Shown one piece after another: positions 36,736-46,514 of a DNA stretch of 64,000 bases (the first letter of the stretch is position 1; the number at the start of each line of letters is the position of its first letter). The notes beneath the pieces are model-generated. The model did no database searches. It was not told where the DNA came from and saw nothing but the letters and a program-made list of their open reading frames with translations. The position numbers and the translations under genes were made by a program. The DNA is from an uncultured Oceanospirillaceae bacterium (lineage in GTDB: Bacteria; Pseudomonadota; Gammaproteobacteria; Pseudomonadales; Balneatricaceae), in assembly GCA_913057435.1 (NCBI GenBank), contig CAJXNY010000020.1:21549-85548 (forward strand), in the 5' to 3' direction.

Positions 36736-38213
36736 CAGTCCTTTGACTCGGAACGGCGGTTGCTGCTGCGACGTGGACCTCGTTCGCCCTGATCGCGGTG
36801 CTCATTGTTATGACCGCCGGTGTTGTTGCCCTGATGATTGTCCCCGGTGCGGCGACGGCGGCGACGTGGTTTGTCATCATGGTCACGGCGGTGTTCGGTG
36901 TATACCCGTTGTACCGGGTTTTCTTTCTGGTATTCCGTCCACCAGGTGCTCAGTCCGTCCAGATCTTCACCGCTGTTCTCGCGCAGCAACAGCAGGTCGT
37001 AAGAGGCGCGGAAACGTGGGTGTTCGGTCAGCCGTTCGGCACGTTTGCCATGGTGGCGTGGCAGACGCAGCTGCATTTCCCAGATCTCGCGGATCGGGGT
37101 GGAGAAGCGACGCGGAATGGCGGTGGAGCGCACCTGCTTACCAATCACTTCATTGGCGGCCTCATGCAGTGCCTGCAGAGGTGGCATCTGATCGTCTTCC
37201 AGCATCTGGTTCATGCGGTGCTGCATCGGATACCAGAGCAGGGCGGCGTAGAGAAAGGCCGGGGTCACACTCTTACGCTGACGTAATCGACGGTCCGTGT
37301 TGCGAAAGGCATTGAGGATCAGCTCTTCTACCGGATAGCCCTGAGGGTTACGGATGGCAGCGGCGGGGGCTGGGAACAGCTGAGCAAACAGGTCGTACTG
37401 CTGCATCAGGTGATACACCCGCTCAGCATGGCCGGACTGGAACAGTTTCAGTGATTCGTCGAACAGGCGTGCCGGAGCGATGTTGCGTAGCAACGGGGCC
37501 AGTTCGTTGATCGGGGCGGCGGTGGCCGGTTCGATCTTAAATTCCAGTTTGGCGGCAAAACGTGCAGCCCGCAGCATTCGTACCGGGTCTTCACGGTAGC
37601 GGTCAGCGGGATCACCGATCATACGAATCGTACGCTTGTGCATATCTTCGTAGCCGTTAGCGAAGTCGATAATGCTGTGGTCGTTCAGATCGTAGTACAG
37701 GCTGTTGACGGTGAAGTCACGACGCAGGGCATCTTCTGCCAGGGTGCCATACACGTTGTCGCGCAGGATCATCCCGGCGGCAGACTGGCGGCCTTTTTCA
37801 CCGCCGTCGTTTTCTGGCTGGTCGTGGCTGGCACGGAAGGTGGCGACTTCGATGATTTCACGGCCAAAGCGCACGTGCAGCAGTTTGAAACGACGGCCAA
37901 TCAGCCGTGAACGGCGGAACAGCTCGTGGGCTTCTTCCGGGCTGGCACTGGTGGCCACATCAAAATCTTTGGGCCGCAGGTCCATCAGCAGATCACGGAC
38001 ACAGCCGCCGACCAGGTAGCCTTCGTGGCCGGAGTCGGTCAATCGATATACGACTTTGCTGGCATTGTCGTCCAGCCGGTGGCGATCGATATTGTGCTGG
38101 TCGTGCGGAATTACCCGTTTGGCGGATGTCCGGCGATCAGCGGTGGCTGGGGCAGCGTGCTCGGTACTGGAGCCGCCAAAGAGTTTACGAGCAAACTTGG
38201 AGAAAAATTTCAT
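36735..38213 (-). CDS. pcnB: Poly(A) polymerase I
   Basis: This class II nucleotidyltransferase (492 residues from the chosen start) polyadenylates RNA 3' ends and marks them for decay. Seen: GYLVGGCVRDLLMDLRPKDFDVATSA with the catalytic DxD, then RRDFTVNSLYYD and the RFAAKLEF region. The C-terminal 60 residues are a very basic, Arg/Asn/His-rich tail. The ATG at 38213 (MKFFSKFARKLFGG) is preferred. An in-frame ATG at 38276 exists but the extension is not family-like. Confidence 0.92.
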   Translation of the reverse strand: MKFFSKFARKLFGGSSTEHAAPATADRRTSAKRVIPHDQHNIDRHRLDDNASKVVYRLTDSGHEGYLVGGCVRDLLMDLRPKDFDVATSASPEEAHELFRRSRLIGRRFKLLHVRFGREIIEVATFRASHDQPENDGGEKGRQSAAGMILRDNVYGTLAEDALRRDFTVNSLYYDLNDHSIIDFANGYEDMHKRTIRMIGDPADRYREDPVRMLRAARFAAKLEFKIEPATAAPINELAPLLRNIAPARLFDESLKLFQSGHAERVYHLMQQYDLFAQLFPAPAAAIRNPQGYPVEELILNAFRNTDRRLRQRKSVTPAFLYAALLWYPMQHRMNQMLEDDQMPPLQALHEAANEVIGKQVRSTAIPRRFSTPIREIWEMQLRLPRHHGKRAERLTEHPRFRASYDLLLLRENSGEDLDGLSTWWTEYQKENPVQRVYTEHRRDHDDKPRRRRRRTGDNHQGNNTGGHNNEHRDQGERGPRRSSNRRSESKD

Positions 38214-38374
38214 GCGGGAAATAGTAACTGTCCAGACCGAGTTGGAAAGGGGCGCATCATACCATTGATACCGCATCAGTATAAGCGGATCGCTGTATCT
38301 GCTTAGATTGGAAGCCGATCTGGGGGGATCTGTGATTAACGTTGGATGCGTTTACTCAGCGGGGGTATGAAAGT

Positions 38375-38396
38375 GGTTTGCGGGTACCCGCAAACC
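38375..38396. other. Perfect 22-base palindrome after cbrB
   Basis: Arms GGTTTGCGGG and CCCGCAAACC meet at a TA centre, four bases past the cbrB stop. There is no T-run on either side. It may be an mRNA 3' hairpin or a protein site. The whole cbrB-pcnB gap is 187 bases from the chosen pcnB start. In Pseudomonas this gap encodes the CrcZ RNA, but I see no series of A-rich CA motifs here. Confidence 0.6.
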
Positions 38397-38400
38397 AGGG

Positions 38401-39825
38401 TCAGGCCTGCTTTTTGGGTCGTCGTGGAATGCCCAGTTTCTGACGGCGTTCCCACAGGCACTTGCGGCTGACGCCGAGTTTTTTGGCCAGCTCGGTTTCG
38501 CTCATCTGATCCTGGTTATCCAGTACGAAGCGCTGGAAATAGTCATCCAGTGACAATCCGGCCTGGCTGCCACTATTACGGGTGCCGTTGGTGTCCGCCA
38601 GGGTGGTGGCGTGGGTGGCGTCATTCTGGCCAGCGAAGCGTTGCTCAATAGAGGCCAGGGTGTCGGGCTCAAGGTCCAGCCCCAGCTGGTCGGGGCCCAG
38701 CAGCTGATCATCGGCAAGGATCACGGCGCGTTCGATGGCATTTTCCAGTTCCCGGACATTGCCCGGCCAGGGATATTGCAGCATCACGTCCAGCGCGCTC
38801 TGGCTAAAGGCCAGCTGGTCATTGCCCAGCCGCTGACAGGCGCGTGACAGCAGGGTGCGGGCGATTTCGATAATATCTTTACCGCGTTCGCGCAGCGGCG
38901 GAATTCGCAGTTCCATGACGTAAAGACGGTAGTAAAGATCTTCGCGGAATTCGCTGATTTTGGCCAGTTGCTTGAGGTTACGATGGGTGGCGGCAATCAG
39001 CCGAACATCGACCTGTTTCGATTGCACGGAGCCGACCCGGCGAATCTCGCCTTCCTGCAGGAAGCGCAGCAGTCGAGCCTGGGCTTCCAGTGGCAACTCG
39101 CCGATTTCATCCAGAAACAGGGTGCCACCATGGGCGGCTTCGATCAGGCCGTTACGACCACTGGTCGCGCCGGTAAACGCCCCTTTTTCATGGCCAAACA
39201 GTTCTGACTCGATCAGGCTTTCCGGGATTGCGGCGCAGTTGACACAGATCATCGGCGAATGGGCACGCTGACTCTGCTGATGAATGGCTTTGGCCGCCAG
39301 TTCTTTGCCGGTGCCAGATTCGCCCTGGATCAGAACGGTGGCGTCAGTGCGGGCTACCCGGTTGATGCGGCGAAACAGCTCCTGCATTGGCTGGCAGTCG
39401 CCGATCATATCGTGATCATCGATACTGGCTTTGTGGCTGTCGGTATTAACAGCGGGCTGAACGGAGATGCCGGTCTGGCGGTGGTTGAGAATGTGGTCAA
39501 CGGAGTTGAGCATCTCGTCGTGGTCAAACGGCTTGGCAATGTAGTCTACCGCGCCCATTTTCATCGCATCAACAGCGGAGCGCAGGCTGGCATAGCTGGT
39601 CATAATCAGCACCGGGGTCTTACCCGCCCGTTCGATCAGGTCGGTACCAGGGGCACCGGGCAGTCGCAGGTCGCTGATAATCAGGTTGAAAGCACTCAGG
39701 TCATACTGGCTGAGGGCCTCGTCAACGGAGCCGGCATCCGACACATCGTAGCTGTTTTTTTCCAGCAACTTGCGCAGGGCGGCACGAATAATGGGTTCAT
39801 CTTCAACAATCAGAATCTGGCTCAT
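38401..39825 (-). CDS. cbrB: CbrB, NtrC-family sigma-54-dependent response regulator
   Basis: The 474-residue protein has a receiver domain (Asp52 in LIISDLRLPG), an AAA+ domain with Walker A GESGTGKE (168-175) and the sigma-54-contacting GAFTGA (215-220), and a Fis-type C-terminal helix-turn-helix (ETELAKKLGVSRKCLWERRQKLG). It is coupled by a 4-base overlap to the CbrA-like kinase. In Pseudomonas CbrAB controls carbon/nitrogen balance and use of amino acids such as histidine and arginine. The position next to pcnB supports the name. Confidence 0.88.
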   Translation of the reverse strand: MSQILIVEDEPIIRAALRKLLEKNSYDVSDAGSVDEALSQYDLSAFNLIISDLRLPGAPGTDLIERAGKTPVLIMTSYASLRSAVDAMKMGAVDYIAKPFDHDEMLNSVDHILNHRQTGISVQPAVNTDSHKASIDDHDMIGDCQPMQELFRRINRVARTDATVLIQGESGTGKELAAKAIHQQSQRAHSPMICVNCAAIPESLIESELFGHEKGAFTGATSGRNGLIEAAHGGTLFLDEIGELPLEAQARLLRFLQEGEIRRVGSVQSKQVDVRLIAATHRNLKQLAKISEFREDLYYRLYVMELRIPPLRERGKDIIEIARTLLSRACQRLGNDQLAFSQSALDVMLQYPWPGNVRELENAIERAVILADDQLLGPDQLGLDLEPDTLASIEQRFAGQNDATHATTLADTNGTRNSGSQAGLSLDDYFQRFVLDNQDQMSETELAKKLGVSRKCLWERRQKLGIPRRPKKQA

Positions 39826-42767
39826 AAACCTTCACCATGTTCACTTTGGGAGGTATCCCTACCCACTGCCGGTATATGTCCGGGCAGCGTGATAACTACC
39901 TGAGTGCCTTTATTCTGCTTGTTGTTGGCGGGACTAATCAGATCAATACTACCATAATGGTCTTCAACGATGTTGTATACCAATGTCAGGCCCAGACCAG
40001 TGCCTTTGCCGGGTTCTTTAGTCGTGAAAAAGGGTTCAAACAGTTGTTGTTGCAGCTCCGGTGCAATGCCGCTGCCCTCATCAATGATGGTGACAACAAC
40101 GACGCCTTCCTCCTCTTCAGCATCCACCCAGATATGGTCGTACAACTCCGAAGCATCGCTGGCATTGTTGAGCAGGTTAACGAAAATCTGCAGCAACTGC
40201 TGGCTGTTACCGGAGACGGTCAGGCTGGCTGGTACGTCGTTAATATAGCTCTGCTGCTTGCCTCGGGTATCCAGTGAAATCAGGTGGATCGCTTCTTCGA
40301 CACAGCCGCGCAGCAGCACGGGACGGTGTTCACGGCCCTGCTCCTGGCGCCCGGCGTGGGCGAAGCGCACCAGCGAGTCCACAATGCTGCTGATACGTTT
40401 AGTCTGACCGACGATCTGGTCGCCAGTTTCAAGTATTTCCGGGTTATCGGTTTCCAGCTTCAGGTTTTGCGCCAGGCAGGCAATGCCGGTAACCGGGTTG
40501 CCAATTTCATGGGCAACCCCGGCGGCGAAGCGACCGATGGAGGCCAGTCGTTCACTGTGGGCCAGATTTTGCTGCATCAGGTGGGTGTCGGTCTCGTCTT
40601 CCAGCAGAATAACGGTGCCCGCATCCAGGTTTTTACTGAGCTGGGCCTTGTGCAGGCCACACCAGTGGGTGGCACCCTTAAGGCTGATTTTCTGATCCGG
40701 CACATGGGAGTCGGGGTGGCTGGCAAACTCACCCAGCACCTCGCCCCAGGGCGGTGGCAGGGTGTTGACCGGCACACCGACACAGTCCTCGGCAACCAGG
40801 TCGGTAAAACGGGCCATTTCCGCGTTCCATAACAGAATCTGTTGTTCGCCATCCAGGGTGCAGACACCTATCGGCAGTCTTTGCAGGGTCAGGCGGTGGT
40901 AACGACGCAGCTGGTCCAGCTCGGCGGTCAGGCCGGTCATCTTTTCCTGGTAATCCTCCAGCTGGCTTTCCATCAGGTGTACGTTGTGGGCTTTGAAGCC
41001 AACAGAGGCACCCTGGTGATGCAGTGGCTCCAGCAGAGACGCCGCTTCCACCGGGCCCAGCAGGCCGGACAGGTTCTGTTCCAGCTGGCTGCGCAGGCGC
41101 AGTAAGTCGATGGGCCGCATATGGTGACCGGGCAGGTTTAGCGCATCGGCCGCAGACTGTACTTCCCGGCTGGCGGCGTCGTTACCCAGCCGTGGGGTCA
41201 GCAGCTGCACGAAGTCTTCCAGTCGGCGGGCCTGTAAAGGGTCCATGTTGGTTTGTTGCAGAGCATTGACCAGGCAGGCGTTGGCGGCACGTTTTTCTTC
41301 CGGGGTGCTGGGGGTCAGCAGTGATACGCAGATCATCACGGCACTGTTGAGAAACAGTGAGGTCATGGCGGTGATATCCCACTCGGTTGCGGCCAGCTGG
41401 AAGGGCACCAGTGGCCCTTCGTTTACATTGAACAGTGGTAGCAGCATGGTGATCAGCCAGCTGGTCATACCGACACACAGTCCACTGATGACGCCCCAGC
41501 GGTTAGCACGAGGCCAGAACAGAGTCACTAGCAGGGCAGGCAGGAACTGCAAAAAAGCAAATACGGTGATGATGCCTAATTGGTGCAGATCATATTTATT
41601 AGTGACCAGCTGATATAGCAGGTAGCTGGCCAGAGTCAGCATCATGATCAGCAGGCGGCGTAGCCACAGCAGCCAGGCATAGAAACGGGTGGTATCTGGT
41701 AGTGGGATCAGCGGCAGAATCAGATGGTTTTGCAGAGTTGAAGCCATGGAGACGGTGGCCACAATCATAATGCCGGTAGCGGCAGACAGGCCACCGATAA
41801 ACGTCAGTACTGTGAGCCACTCAGAATCCAGTTGCAGGCCCAGGTAGAACATGACGTTTTGCGGGTTGCCGCCGACGCCCATTGCCTGACCTGACCAGAG
41901 GATAATTGGCACCACCAGGGCCATAAGAAACAGCATCAGTGGCATGCCCCACATTGCTTTGTAGAGGGTTTCGTCGGCGGTGTTCTCGGTAAACATCATA
42001 TGGAACATATGCGGCATCAGCACAGCGGAGCTGAAAAACGCCAGCAGCAGGGAGCGCCACAGGCCGCTGTCCAGATTGCTATACAGGTTCGTGGTCGCCT
42101 GAGGGTTGGTCGCCAGCCAGGCCTCCAGCCCGCTACCGCCGCCGAGTAGCTGAAAAAAACAGTACAGGCCGATGATCAGCAGTGCGCCGAGCTTGATCAG
42201 CGACTCGACGGCCATGGCCACCATCAGGCCCGGGTTCTGGCTGCGCAGTGACGCGTGACGGGCGCCAAACAGAATCGAGAATATGGCGATCACAATACAG
42301 AACCCAAGTGCGATCTGGTCGGCAGCGAAGGCACTGATGATATGTACCGCATCAGAGACGGCACTGATCTGAATAGAGATCAGCGGCAGGGTGGCGACCA
42401 CCGTTAGCAGGGCGGTGATGGTGCCCAGGGTGCCGCTACGAAAACGGAAGGCGAACAGGTCGGCCAGCGAACTGAGTTGATAGGTCCGGGTGATGCGCAG
42501 AATCGGGATCAGAAAGGCCGGTGCCAGCATAAAGGCCGCTGCGGCCCCCAGATAGGATACCAGGAACATATAGCCGCCCTGTTCTGCCAGGCCGAAGGTG
42601 CCGTAGTAGGTCCAGACGCTGGCATACACCCCCAGTGACAGCACGTGGGTGTAGGGGTGGCGCACGATGCGGGCCGGTATTTTACCGCGCTCGGTCAGCC
42701 AGGCCGCACCAAACAGAAAGGTCAGGTAGGCGATACCGATCAGTACCAGTTCGGGCAGGCTAAACAT
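39822..42767 (-). CDS. cbrA: CbrA, sodium/solute-symporter-fused sensor histidine kinase
   Basis: This 981-residue kinase begins with a twelve-to-thirteen-helix sodium:solute symporter-like domain (about 1-500) and continues with a STAC-like linker, a PAS domain (LPIGVCTLDGEQQILLWNAE), a HisKA domain with phospho-acceptor His near residue 750 (AAGVAHEIGNPVTG) and an ATPase domain (IIDEGSGIAP, GKGTGLGLTLV). Pseudomonas CbrA has been shown to move histidine through its transporter half. It overlaps both cbrB (4 bases) and the small CbrX-like gene (8 bases). Confidence 0.9.
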   Translation of the reverse strand: MFSLPELVLIGIAYLTFLFGAAWLTERGKIPARIVRHPYTHVLSLGVYASVWTYYGTFGLAEQGGYMFLVSYLGAAAAFMLAPAFLIPILRITRTYQLSSLADLFAFRFRSGTLGTITALLTVVATLPLISIQISAVSDAVHIISAFAADQIALGFCIVIAIFSILFGARHASLRSQNPGLMVAMAVESLIKLGALLIIGLYCFFQLLGGGSGLEAWLATNPQATTNLYSNLDSGLWRSLLLAFFSSAVLMPHMFHMMFTENTADETLYKAMWGMPLMLFLMALVVPIILWSGQAMGVGGNPQNVMFYLGLQLDSEWLTVLTFIGGLSAATGIMIVATVSMASTLQNHLILPLIPLPDTTRFYAWLLWLRRLLIMMLTLASYLLYQLVTNKYDLHQLGIITVFAFLQFLPALLVTLFWPRANRWGVISGLCVGMTSWLITMLLPLFNVNEGPLVPFQLAATEWDITAMTSLFLNSAVMICVSLLTPSTPEEKRAANACLVNALQQTNMDPLQARRLEDFVQLLTPRLGNDAASREVQSAADALNLPGHHMRPIDLLRLRSQLEQNLSGLLGPVEAASLLEPLHHQGASVGFKAHNVHLMESQLEDYQEKMTGLTAELDQLRRYHRLTLQRLPIGVCTLDGEQQILLWNAEMARFTDLVAEDCVGVPVNTLPPPWGEVLGEFASHPDSHVPDQKISLKGATHWCGLHKAQLSKNLDAGTVILLEDETDTHLMQQNLAHSERLASIGRFAAGVAHEIGNPVTGIACLAQNLKLETDNPEILETGDQIVGQTKRISSIVDSLVRFAHAGRQEQGREHRPVLLRGCVEEAIHLISLDTRGKQQSYINDVPASLTVSGNSQQLLQIFVNLLNNASDASELYDHIWVDAEEEEGVVVVTIIDEGSGIAPELQQQLFEPFFTTKEPGKGTGLGLTLVYNIVEDHYGSIDLISPANNKQNKGTQVVITLPGHIPAVGRDTSQSEHGEGL

Positions 42768-42933
42768 CGTGGTTGCGTCTCCGGTCGAGCATAATCAGGA
42801 ACAGGATAAGGGCCAGCCAGGCCAGGAAAGGGTGGTACCAGGGGCCCTGCCAGGCTTGCCACCAGTCCACCACCATCGGTAGTAGCAGGTAGAGTGCAGG
42901 CAGCAATAGCAGTAACAGCCGGTGCAGATGCAT
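42760..42933 (-). CDS. cbrX: CbrX-like small membrane protein
   Basis: A 57-residue frame begins MHLHRLLLLLLPALYLLLP and has two hydrophobic stretches (about 5-20 and 35-49) around a WWQAWQGPWYHP linker, ending RRRNHDV. It overlaps the cbrA start by 8 bases, which indicates translational coupling. Pseudomonas has a small gene of this kind, cbrX, overlapping cbrA. The name rests on position and character, not on an alignment. Confidence 0.65.
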   Translation of the reverse strand: MHLHRLLLLLLPALYLLLPMVVDWWQAWQGPWYHPFLAWLALILFLIMLDRRRNHDV

Positions 42934-42935
42934 GG

Positions 42936-43814
42936 TCAGGGCTCCCAGGTGATCGCGTGTTGACTGGCGATCTGGCTGGGTTGCCAGTGTGTGGTGGCCC
43001 AGCTCAGCAGTTCATCCAGGCTGGCATCGCACAGTGTGGTTGGTGGTTGCTGGCCCAGAAAGCGCAGGGCTTCGATCAGTTGTGGCACTGGCCTGCTGTT
43101 GTCCAGTGGTTGCGCCAGGTTCTGTTTGCTCAGTTTCTGCCCTGCGGCGTTACTGGCGACAGGAATGTGGCTGTAATGCGGACGTGAAAAGCCGAGCAGC
43201 TGTTGCAGGTGGAGCTGGCGATGCGTCTCCTCAAGCAGATCACAGCCGCGGACAATGTGGCTGATCTGCTGGCAGGCATCATCGACGACCACGGCCAGCT
43301 GGTAGGCAAAGAGGCCATCTTTGCGCTTGATAACAAAATCGCCACCGTCACCGAGCTGGCACTGTTGCGGGCCCTGAATCGCGTCTTCAAATTGGGTGCT
43401 TATCTGGTTCGTACAGGCGCGCCAGGCGCTGGCGGCTGTCGCTGCGGGTGACTGCTGGCGACAATGGCCGTCGTAACAGGTTGTGCCGGTACGTTGCTGG
43501 ATTTGCTTGCGAGAGCAGTCACAGCGATAAGCCTGTTGCTGCTGGTGGAGCTGATGCAGGGCGGCCTGGTAGTGGCTCAGACGATTACTCTGGAACAGGA
43601 TGTCGCCATCCCAGTGCAGACCAAATGCCTCCAGAGTCTGGGGGATCTGTATGCGTGCGCCGGGGAATTCGCGGGGGGGATCGAGATCTTCAATCCGTAA
43701 CAGCCATTGGCCCTGGTGGGCGCGTGCGTCAAGGTAGCCTGCTAATGCAGCCAGCAGGGAGCCGAAGTGAAGCAATCCGGTGGGGGACGGAGCGAAGCGA
43801 CCGATATATGTCAC
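42936..43814 (-). CDS. gluQRS: Glutamyl-Q tRNA(Asp) synthetase
   Basis: The 292-residue truncated glutamyl-tRNA synthetase lacks an anticodon-binding domain and charges glutamate onto queuosine 34 of tRNA(Asp). Seen: IGRFAPSPTGLLHFGSL with the HIGH-equivalent HFGS, LLRIEDLDPPRE, and zinc ligands CDCS...CYDGHC. Its KLSKQ region is KLSKQNLAQPL. It is 51 bases downstream of dksA and two bases upstream of cbrX. The dksA-gluQRS pair is conserved in gammaproteobacteria. Confidence 0.93.
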   Translation of the reverse strand: MTYIGRFAPSPTGLLHFGSLLAALAGYLDARAHQGQWLLRIEDLDPPREFPGARIQIPQTLEAFGLHWDGDILFQSNRLSHYQAALHQLHQQQQAYRCDCSRKQIQQRTGTTCYDGHCRQQSPAATAASAWRACTNQISTQFEDAIQGPQQCQLGDGGDFVIKRKDGLFAYQLAVVVDDACQQISHIVRGCDLLEETHRQLHLQQLLGFSRPHYSHIPVASNAAGQKLSKQNLAQPLDNSRPVPQLIEALRFLGQQPPTTLCDASLDELLSWATTHWQPSQIASQHAITWEP

Positions 43815-43832
43815 AGGGTCAGAGCGGGCAAT

Positions 43833-43860
43833 ACAGGCCGATGCGGGAACATCGGCCTGT
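43833..43860. other. Hairpin between dksA and gluQRS
   Basis: Eleven-base arms ACAGGCCGATG and CATCGGCCTGT enclose six bases, just after the dksA stop. There is no T-run. It could be a partial terminator or an mRNA-stabilising hairpin that keeps gluQRS expression below that of dksA. Confidence 0.5.
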
Positions 43861-43865
43861 GAACA

Positions 43866-44303
43866 TCAGGCGCCGATCTGTTTTTCTTTGATCTCAGCCA
43901 GGGTTTTGCAATCAATGCAAAGGGTGGCTGTTGGGCGTGCTTCGAGACGACGAATACCGATTTCGATGCCACAGGCATCACAGTAGCCGTAATCTTCGTC
44001 GTCGATACGCTCCACGGCTTCGTTGATCTTTTTGATCAGCTTGCGCTCACGGTCACGGGTACGCAGTTCGAGACTGAATTCTTCTTCCTGACTGGCACGA
44101 TCACTCGGGTCAGCAAAGTTGGTCACTTCTTCCTGCAGATGGTGGATGGTGCTATCGACCTCCTCCATCAGCTCGCGTTTCCAATTGTTCAGGATGGCGC
44201 GGAAATGGTCGCTCTGCGCCTCATTCATGTACTCCTCGCCTTCCTTGATCTGGTAAGGCTCGAAGTGGGCAAATTGGGTGTCGTTGCTGGCTGGCATAGG
44301 CAC
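43866..44303 (-). CDS. dksA: RNA polymerase-binding transcription factor DksA
   Basis: The 145-residue DksA enters the polymerase secondary channel and acts with ppGpp to adjust rRNA and amino-acid promoters. Seen: the coiled coil with DPSDRASQEEE at its acidic tip, and a four-Cys zinc finger at Cys108, Cys111, Cys129 and Cys132. Full length. It heads the dksA-gluQRS-cbrXAB run. It probably acts on the rRNA promoter at the right edge of the window. Confidence 0.96.
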   Translation of the reverse strand: MPMPASNDTQFAHFEPYQIKEGEEYMNEAQSDHFRAILNNWKRELMEEVDSTIHHLQEEVTNFADPSDRASQEEEFSLELRTRDRERKLIKKINEAVERIDDEDYGYCDACGIEIGIRRLEARPTATLCIDCKTLAEIKEKQIGA

Positions 44304-44628
44304 TGCCTCACTCGTAAATTATCGCCGGTAACTGGCGCATCACCTGCCGGAATATGACACCTGATTGTGATCCAGGTGCCGCGAAAGGCAGCGACGTTAC
44401 CAGATGCGCTGACGTTAGACCAGACCCTGATGCGACAAAATGGCCTCAGAAGATGTTCTATAACAAGAAGGTCTAGCTCACAGGGACGATGTTGTAAACC
44501 CGGATGGTTTTATTCCGAGCATTAATAACGGCTAAAATAAGGGCTTGAATTGCCTGTAAAGCCGATCATAGCAGTGACTGCTAATGTATAATCCGTGGCT
44601 TTGATTATTTTGCAGAAGAGACAGTGTA
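44304..44628. other. Divergent intergenic region, dksA / aminotransferase
   Basis: This 325-base stretch has no gene or RNA that I can support. It should contain the dksA promoter on the left. On the right, tataat at 44585-44590 sits 39 bases before the aminotransferase start and is a good -10; the matching -35 is weak. No regulator site was recognised. Confidence 0.5.
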
Positions 44629-45789
44629 ATGACCGGTCAATGGACTCAGCGTGCCGCCGATATTCAGTCATTTAAAGTGATGGACCTGCTCAAACGGGCC
44701 AAAGAGCTGGATGAGCAGGGCTTTGATGTGGTGCATATGGAGGCCGGTGAGCCTGATTTTGCCACCGCTGCGCCGATAGCTGAGGCGGCGAAAGCTGCCA
44801 TCGATCAGGGACTGACGCAGTACACTGCCTCGGCCGGTATTATGCCGCTACGTGAAGCCATTTCTGGCTGGTATCAGCAACGTTATGGGCTGGATATTTC
44901 ACCGCAGCGGATCATTGTGACCAGTGGTGCTTCCGGGGCGCTGCTGATGGCGTTTTCTTTGCTGGCCGAACAGGGTTCCAACTTTATGATGACGGACCCG
45001 GGCTATCCCTGTAATCGCCAGTTCCTGCGTTTGATTGAAGCGCGTGGCCAGCTGGTGCCGGTGGGGCCTGAGCACAACTACCAGCTGACTCCGGAACTGA
45101 TCAATCAGCACTGGAATGCAACCACCGCAGGGGTGCTGCTGGCCTCGCCCTCCAATCCGACCGGAGCGGTGGTAAAGCGTGACGAGCTGCAGGCTATCGT
45201 TGATACAGTACGGGCGAAAAATGGCCATCTGGTGGTGGATGAGCTGTATCACGGCCTGACCTATGGTTTTGATGCACCTTCCGTGCTGGAGCTGGACCCC
45301 AATGCCTTTGTGCTGAACAGTTTCTCCAAATACTTCGGTATGACCGGCTGGCGACTGGGCTGGATGGTAGTGCCGGACGCGGCGGCACCAGAGATCGAGA
45401 AGCTGGCGCAGAACCTGTTTATTTCGCCATGCACTATCTCTCAGTACGCGGCGCTGGCGGCGTTTAAACCGGAAACAATTGACATCATGGAGCAGCGTCG
45501 TCATGCGTTCAGTCAGCGCCGTGACCTGCTGGTGGGTGGTCTGCGTGAGCTGGGTTTTGATATTCCGATTACCCCTGAAGGGGCCTTTTATGTGTATGCC
45601 GGAGCGTCACATCTGACCGATAACACCTTTGATTTTTGCTGGTCGTTACTGGAAGAGAACAAGGTGGCGACCACGCCGGGGCTGGATTTTGGCAGTAATC
45701 ATGCAGAAAAATTTATCCGCTTCTCCTACACCACCGGGATGGACCGGATCGAACTGGCACTGGAACGCCTGCGTCAGCGGATCGGATAA
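44629..45789 (+). CDS. PLP-dependent class I/II aminotransferase
   Basis: The 386-residue aminotransferase has the substrate motif [16 protein letters not shown], and the PLP-binding Lys in [16 protein letters not shown]. It resembles aspartate/alanine-type aminotransferases annotated broadly; the donor and acceptor are not determined. It is followed by sfsA after five bases, so the two are co-transcribed, an order common in Pseudomonas-related species. Confidence 0.85.
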   Translation: MTGQWTQRAADIQSFKVMDLLKRAKELDEQGFDVVHMEAGEPDFATAAPIAEAAKAAIDQGLTQYTASAGIMPLREAISGWYQQRYGLDISPQRIIVTSGASGALLMAFSLLAEQGSNFMMTDPGYPCNRQFLRLIEARGQLVPVGPEHNYQLTPELINQHWNATTAGVLLASPSNPTGAVVKRDELQAIVDTVRAKNGHLVVDELYHGLTYGFDAPSVLELDPNAFVLNSFSKYFGMTGWRLGWMVVPDAAAPEIEKLAQNLFISPCTISQYAALAAFKPETIDIMEQRRHAFSQRRDLLVGGLRELGFDIPITPEGAFYVYAGASHLTDNTFDFCWSLLEENKVATTPGLDFGSNHAEKFIRFSYTTGMDRIELALERLRQRIG

Positions 45790-45794
45790 ATCTG

Positions 45795-46514
45795 ATGAAA
45801 TTACCTGAACTGATCGAAGGGCGGCTGATTCAGCGCTACAAGCGTTTTCTGGCTGATATCGAGCTGACTGACGGCACTCGGGTGACTGCCCACTGTCCCA
45901 ATACCGGTTCGATGAGAAACTGCGCCACCCCGGGCAGCCGGGTCTGGCTGTATGATTCCGCAAACCCCAAACGTAAATATCCGCTGGGCTGGGAGCTGGT
46001 TGAGGTGCAGCCAGGGGCGCTGGCCTGCATCAATACTGGCCGTGCCAACGGGCTGGTGCGTGAGGCGATTGAACAGGGGGTGGTCAGCCAGCTGCAGGGT
46101 TACGCGGGTATGCGTGCGGAGGTGAAATACGGCGCTGAGAACAGCCGTATTGATCTGTTGCTGCAAGGCGAGGGGCTGCCGGATTGCTGGGTTGAGGTGA
46201 AAAACGTCACCCTGCTGGAAGACAACGGCTGGGGCAGTTTCCCCGATGCCGTTACCGCCCGGGGTGCCAAACATCTGCGTGAGCTGATGGCGATGGTCGC
46301 TCAGGGTGACCGGGCCGTACTGCTATTCTGTGTGCCCCATGGCGGAATCGAGCGGGTGCGGCCAGCGGACCATGTTGACCCGAAATATGGTCAGCTATTG
46401 CGCGAAGCAGCGCAGGCCGGAGTGGAGGTGCTGGCGTATGGTGCGGTGCCTGAGCCCGGCGAACTGACGTTGAGTCGTCAGCTGGACATTGATCTGAGCC
46501 CGGTGGCCGGTTAA
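45795..46514 (+). CDS. sfsA: SfsA family DNA/RNA nuclease-fold protein
   Basis: This 239-residue protein has an OB-like N-terminal region ([30 protein letters not shown]) and a C-terminal restriction-like core with EVKNVTL. SfsA was named for sugar fermentation stimulation; biochemical role is unresolved. It is coupled to the aminotransferase gene and overlaps by 4 bases, tail to tail, the stop of the Rieske gene. Confidence 0.92.
   Translation: MKLPELIEGRLIQRYKRFLADIELTDGTRVTAHCPNTGSMRNCATPGSRVWLYDSANPKRKYPLGWELVEVQPGALACINTGRANGLVREAIEQGVVSQLQGYAGMRAEVKYGAENSRIDLLLQGEGLPDCWVEVKNVTLLEDNGWGSFPDAVTARGAKHLRELMAMVAQGDRAVLLFCVPHGGIERVRPADHVDPKYGQLLREAAQAGVEVLAYGAVPEPGELTLSRQLDIDLSPVAG

Noticed and set aside
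44304..44628. tRNA or small RNA in the dksA upstream region
   Set aside because: No cloverleaf arms, conserved T-loop or terminator-like end was found in the 325 bases.
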